Below, in pieces: positions 7,701-7,858 of a DNA stretch of 7,858 nt. The DNA comes from Candidatus Krumholzibacteriia bacterium (GTDB lineage: Bacteria > Krumholzibacteriota > Krumholzibacteriia > Krumholzibacteriales > Krumholzibacteriaceae). The stretch lies in the NCBI GenBank assembly GCA_026387805.1, contig JAPLKY010000273.1:1-7858 (forward strand), read 5' to 3'. The stretch's first letter is position 1, and every line of letters begins with the position of its first letter. The notes under the pieces were generated by a model that did no database searches, had not been told where the DNA came from, and saw nothing but the letters and a program-made list of their open reading frames with translations. Made by a program: the position numbers and the translations under genes.

Positions 7701-7858
7701 GCGAGCGAGGAGACGAGCACGAGAAAGAAGGACGCGAAGACGACCGAAACGGCCTCTTCTTTCCTGAGAAGCGGAAATATCCTGAACGAGAGGGCGAGAA
7801 GGCCGGCCGCCGTAAAGATAAGTCCCCAATGCCCGGCGTTCAGGGCGGCGAGCCCCGC
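4757..7858 (-). CDS. NtrY-like multi-pass sensor histidine kinase, 5' end beyond the window
   Basis: This is a membrane histidine kinase that autophosphorylates in response to an extracytoplasmic signal; its substrate would be a response regulator, which is not in the window. The reading frame is open to the right edge, so the start is not visible. A GTG at 7720 falls inside a membrane segment and cannot be the true start. Numbering from that GTG, 46 more codons upstream encode one membrane helix and the beginning of a second. Then come sensor region 1 (about 13-264, with CACHE-like strands), helices at about 265-288 and 313-337, sensor region 2 (about 338-572), a helix at 573-596, HAMP (597-650), PAS (about 652-760), HisKA and HATPase_c. 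The phosphoacceptor is His782 in AHEVKNPLTP. The N box (N892, E895, N896), G1 (DSGKG, 924-928), F box (LFEPYFST) and G2 (GIGLGL) are all intact. The HisKA motif AWVEMARQIAHEVKNPLTP and the following EFSSF stretch are typical of NtrY relatives. The stop overlaps the next start (ATGA). The kinase core is very secure; the ligand is unknown. Confidence 0.93.
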   Translation of the reverse strand, partial: AGLAALNAGHWGLIFTAAGLLALSFRIFPLLRKEEAVSVVFASFFLVLVSSLAVYTVANERYTDLRKGYILEKIREFNKPEDNWMQVYLPDICAEISNDPSMSSRVVSREESAAFEIWAQSSLSRGGLSCVFEVFDANGAMLSRFAVGMPFDVPRGVPNRARFGLGPFVESSRAETRGGTVLYYAGYAPIFHPRGELLGWVEITIPYFFENPELLARTGRMAPEILQNIDPGGERRRDMPEKLLVARVSGNRVIASSESGLRTGTVLGTSAGDWFALAVGKEAYDCFMELGANDAGYLVGYRVSSLLENLLQWATIVSLDVLLTILSLVVLFALKHLPVLKGVMPDVSPGRGPGFRQKVMLSFLVVSILPVVILGVFSSQLIARRYRAEEENRALLRAQAAVSLIEHSIRTEAASLAGGQYIGELLAGDGMGGAPPEAGIDTRRFTLIGSDGEAIFGGAAAGLTREQLAGLLAGANIERVVVSYEAPILYGGVVVPTATRDGRGGYLYYRRALDDEFVKSVSAALGADINIYYDALVRASSERELFLGGFLDPLCKPSAFVAVALEGGAAAVLRETLGDYSYYVASAPLSALGGAQNAVLSVPMLYLPILMQEEVRRTSMLVLGLLALLFATTVTLGVFLAGKIFNPIAALQGGTRKIIEGELEFRLEAEAPDEIGELVESFNTMTAALREARRGLLERQRYLAAVLDNIATGVLATGRDGAIITLNPSGERILRVSGAAVVGKRPDEVFGDGLAPLRGLFAAAPGEIREVELSLFSGEMARTVKAVVASLEEGGERLGTVVVFDDLTELIRSKKLSAWVEMARQIAHEVKNPLTPIKLSAQLMKKAHDSGSADFDGIFTSGVDTVIEQTEILRRIATEFSSFGKAMRLHPEPVPLDAFLGEIVSYYRGAENVDVRLSCEDAVSVRADREALRKILVNLMENAIDAMPDGGEISVSCRRDGSTAIVSVADSGKGLSSEMQARLFEPYFSTKTNGIGLGLAISQNLARAMDGEIRLRNREGARGVEATVTLPLA

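Noticed and set aside
7718..7720. GTG as the start codon of the kinase
   Set aside because: It lies within a hydrophobic membrane segment, and the frame continues upstream to the window edge encoding another hydrophobic helix and a basic loop.
6432..7829. A 465-codon minus-strand frame inside the kinase gene
   Set aside because: It is an Arg/Gly-rich off-frame translation; the other frame encodes clear membrane helices and sensor regions.

Overview
The window is almost wall-to-wall coding DNA on the minus strand: four genes, read from right to left, that look like one operon. The sequence is GC-rich (roughly 60-65% by eye). The gene families fit a Gram-negative, diderm bacterium: a NtrY-type sensor kinase, DUF4159, a large DUF4175-like membrane protein and an exported TPR protein. 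This combination recalls the FCB superphylum and uncultured relatives (Gemmatimonadota-, Krumholzibacteriota- or Eisenbacteria-like lineages). That placement is inference from gene content; the window has no rRNA or other marker to confirm it.

Layout in transcription order. (1) 7858-4757: a large multi-pass sensor histidine kinase whose N-terminus lies beyond the right edge. It has two extracytoplasmic sensor regions, then HAMP, PAS, HisKA and HATPase_c modules. (2) 4760-4002: a small exported DUF4159 protein whose start codon overlaps the kinase stop in an ATGA. (3) 3980-624: a 1118-residue DUF4175-like protein with three N-terminal membrane segments, beta-rich domains and a very long helical/coiled-coil tail; it follows a 21-base gap that carries a good Shine-Dalgarno sequence. 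(4) 627 to beyond the left edge: an exported TPR protein whose start overlaps the previous stop in a second ATGA.

How they may work together (inference). DUF4159 and DUF4175-like proteins are poorly characterised, and I recall them occurring near MoxR/DUF58/BatA-type clusters. The last three products all appear to act outside the cytoplasmic membrane: a soluble GATase-like-fold protein, a membrane-anchored coiled-coil protein and a TPR scaffold. The kinase could report on the same compartment. No response regulator is visible. No mobile element, RNA gene, CRISPR array, terminator or promoter was found, and no stretch longer than 21 bases lacks a gene. Long open frames on the plus strand are antisense by-products of GC-rich codon use.
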